The translations under genes and the position numbers were made by a program. This document shows positions 62,685-63,511 of a stretch of DNA of 63,511 nucleotides, in pieces. The notes beneath the pieces are model-generated. The model was not told the origin of the DNA. It searched no databases and saw only the letters and a list, made by a program, of their open reading frames with translations. The stretch comes from Psychromonas ossibalaenae ATCC BAA-1528 (GTDB lineage: Bacteria; Pseudomonadota; Gammaproteobacteria; Enterobacterales; Psychromonadaceae), in contig NZ_KB906995.1 of the NCBI RefSeq assembly GCF_000381745.1, positions 1-63,511 on the forward strand. The letters are read 5' to 3'. The first letter of the stretch is position 1, and each line of letters opens with the position of its first letter.

Positions 62685-62870
62685 TTATTTTGCCTGCAGA
62701 TTTTTCATAGCGGCAGCTGCTTGTTTCTGAACATTTTTACTATTTCTAAATGACTCCATGTCCATACGCACAACATCTGGATTTACCATTTTAGGCTTTA
62801 TACTAAATTGTATGTATTCAGAGCGATCATATAATGGCATTCCAAAGATCATTCTAATAATTTTTTTCAT
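62685..62870 (-). CDS. small cargo protein, unknown
   Basis: 61 residues: MKKIIRMIFGMPLYDRSEYI at the start, then a basic part and an Ala/Gln-rich helix (NVQKQAAAAMKNLQAK). GGAG seven bases before the ATG. It has its own terminator and an upstream A/T-rich region with a strong inverted repeat, so it is likely expressed separately in the lysogen. Confidence 0.55.
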   Translation of the reverse strand: MKKIIRMIFGMPLYDRSEYIQFSIKPKMVNPDVVRMDMESFRNSKNVQKQAAAAMKNLQAK

Positions 62871-63461
62871 ATCTCATCTCCCGTTTTAATACGTTACTTT
62901 ATTTAATATTCTCTTAGCCCTATCGCCTACTCTAAAGAGCTTGAGTAACGTAATGATGAATATGTGCTTATTTAGATGTGTTGTTTCTTATATTGTAAAT
63001 ATAATTTGTAAATACTATTTACAAATATAGTACAATTCAAAATGATTATAGGCAATTAAAAGCAGCGATTACTTTACTTCTAATTTTACTTAGATTTAAA
63101 TTCTGAGGGTTAAAGCTTATTTATTCTATCTAATATATAAGTGTTGACTCTATAACTTTTCTATTCAATGACTCGGTCCCCCTTTCAGTATCCCACACTA
63201 AAGACGTCCCCTATAACCCCCTATAAATATCAAACAACAGTAACAGCTTAAAAGTCAATCCAGCATAAGTGGCAATGAAATTGCGAGAGGCAAGTATTTA
63301 CTTATCGAAAAATAGATATGTTATGAATCAATACGCAGATGATTGGAACGATAACTAGCTGGTTCACCTCGGTACACCTTTTGGCTTAAAACTTAAATAT
63401 AAAAAACAATGGTGCACCTATAGTGCGCCTAAATACTGATAAAGCCACATATATTCCTAAA
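62871..63461. other. gene-free region at the right prophage end
   Basis: About 590 bp without a credible gene. It holds a perfect inverted repeat ATTTGTAAAT-ACT-ATTTACAAAT (63004-63026), with extra TTGTAAAT-like copies nearby (62994-63001), probably control elements for the leftward 61-residue gene. The arm-type repeats start at 63361. Confidence 0.6.
63361..63430 (+). repeat. four arm-type 9-bp repeats (right)
   Basis: GGTTCACCT (63361), GGTACACCT (63371), GGTGCACCT (63411), AGTGCGCCT (63422): consensus RGTNCRCCT, in the same orientation as the left pair (26011, 26022). The inner pair has the same 11-bp offset as the left pair. They lie 32-100 bp from attR, where integrase or accessory arm sites belong. 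Confidence 0.72.
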
Positions 63462-63511
63462 GTCAGTCCAATCCAGCATCGGTGCTATGGAAAAGCGGTT
63501 TGACGGGTAAA
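63462..63511. repeat. attR (dusA attachment repeat)
   Basis: 49 of 50 bases match attL. It runs to the last base of the window, so its true right end and the displaced original 5' end of host dusA should lie just beyond. Confidence 0.93.

Larger units (their letters stand above)
25865..63511. mobile_element. P2-group (K139/kappa-like) prophage integrated in dusA
   Basis: About 37.6 kb between 50-bp direct repeats in dusA, continuing at least to the right edge. It contains a tyrosine integrase, a complete head and contractile-tail gene set of the P2/K139 type, an HUH replication endonuclease, CII-like, PrtN/Cox-like and CI regulators, an Ogr-like activator, methyltransferases and cargo. All structural genes are open, so it may be functional; the only broken gene seen is a methyltransferase. 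The integrase is not next to cI/cox as in P2: in the circular form the order would be cI, cargo, attP, int, tail. Confidence 0.95.

Overview
The window is a gammaproteobacterial chromosome segment, most likely from a marine or psychrophilic relative of Psychromonas. The evidence is the gene order (yheS-yheV-slyD, bioH/gntX-nfuA, gpsA-secB-grxC-yibN/gpmI-envC-yibQ), the AT-rich composition and the 5' end of a 16S rRNA gene at the left edge. The genus is inferred, not proven. No tRNA, IS element or CRISPR array was seen.

Host part (1-25.9 kb): an rRNA operon start reading off the left edge, with a recognisable promoter and boxB/boxA leader; ppnP; ABC-F gene yheS; yheV-slyD; two small unknown genes; divergent bioH/gntX; nfuA; a very large glycoside-hydrolase gene that looks like two beta-amylase (GH14) domains in tandem; cold-shock helicase deaD with a long leader; glmU; nadE; asd behind a perfect palindrome; a secreted coiled-coil protein; gpsA-secB-grxC-yibN; gpmI-envC-yibQ-panM; a DUF4136 lipoprotein; and dusA.

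Prophage part (25.9 kb to the right edge): a P2-group myovirus prophage of about 37.6 kb, resembling the Vibrio K139/kappa type (DUF2586 sheath, DUF2597 tube, DUF2590). It is inserted in the 5' part of dusA. A 50-bp direct repeat (one mismatch) marks attL (25865-25914) and attR (63462-63511), so the first eight dusA codons and its upstream region now come from the phage. The integrase sits next to attL. A long leftward block (45.1 to 27.1 kb) carries capsid, tail, small lysis-like genes, fibre and baseplate genes. Terminase and portal read rightward. The likely cos region and an Ogr-type late activator follow. Then come a methyltransferase-rich accessory segment (three DNA methyltransferases, one frameshifted), the replication endonuclease and small early genes, a CII-like and a PrtN/Cox-like regulator, and a divergent LexA-type CI repressor. 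Between cI and attR lie cargo genes: a DUF4041/GIY-YIG (T5orf172) protein, a membrane protein and a small protein.

Main points for a second look: a -1 slippery heptamer giving a G/GT-type tail chaperone fusion; two arrays of 10-bp phased repeats (switch region and beside the integrase) that share a pattern and suggest one Cox-like protein acting at both; repeated 9-bp arm-type sites at both prophage ends; a frameshifted adenine/cytosine-N4 methyltransferase gene; a moron-like segment bracketed by copies of the ogr terminator; and the double GH14 protein.
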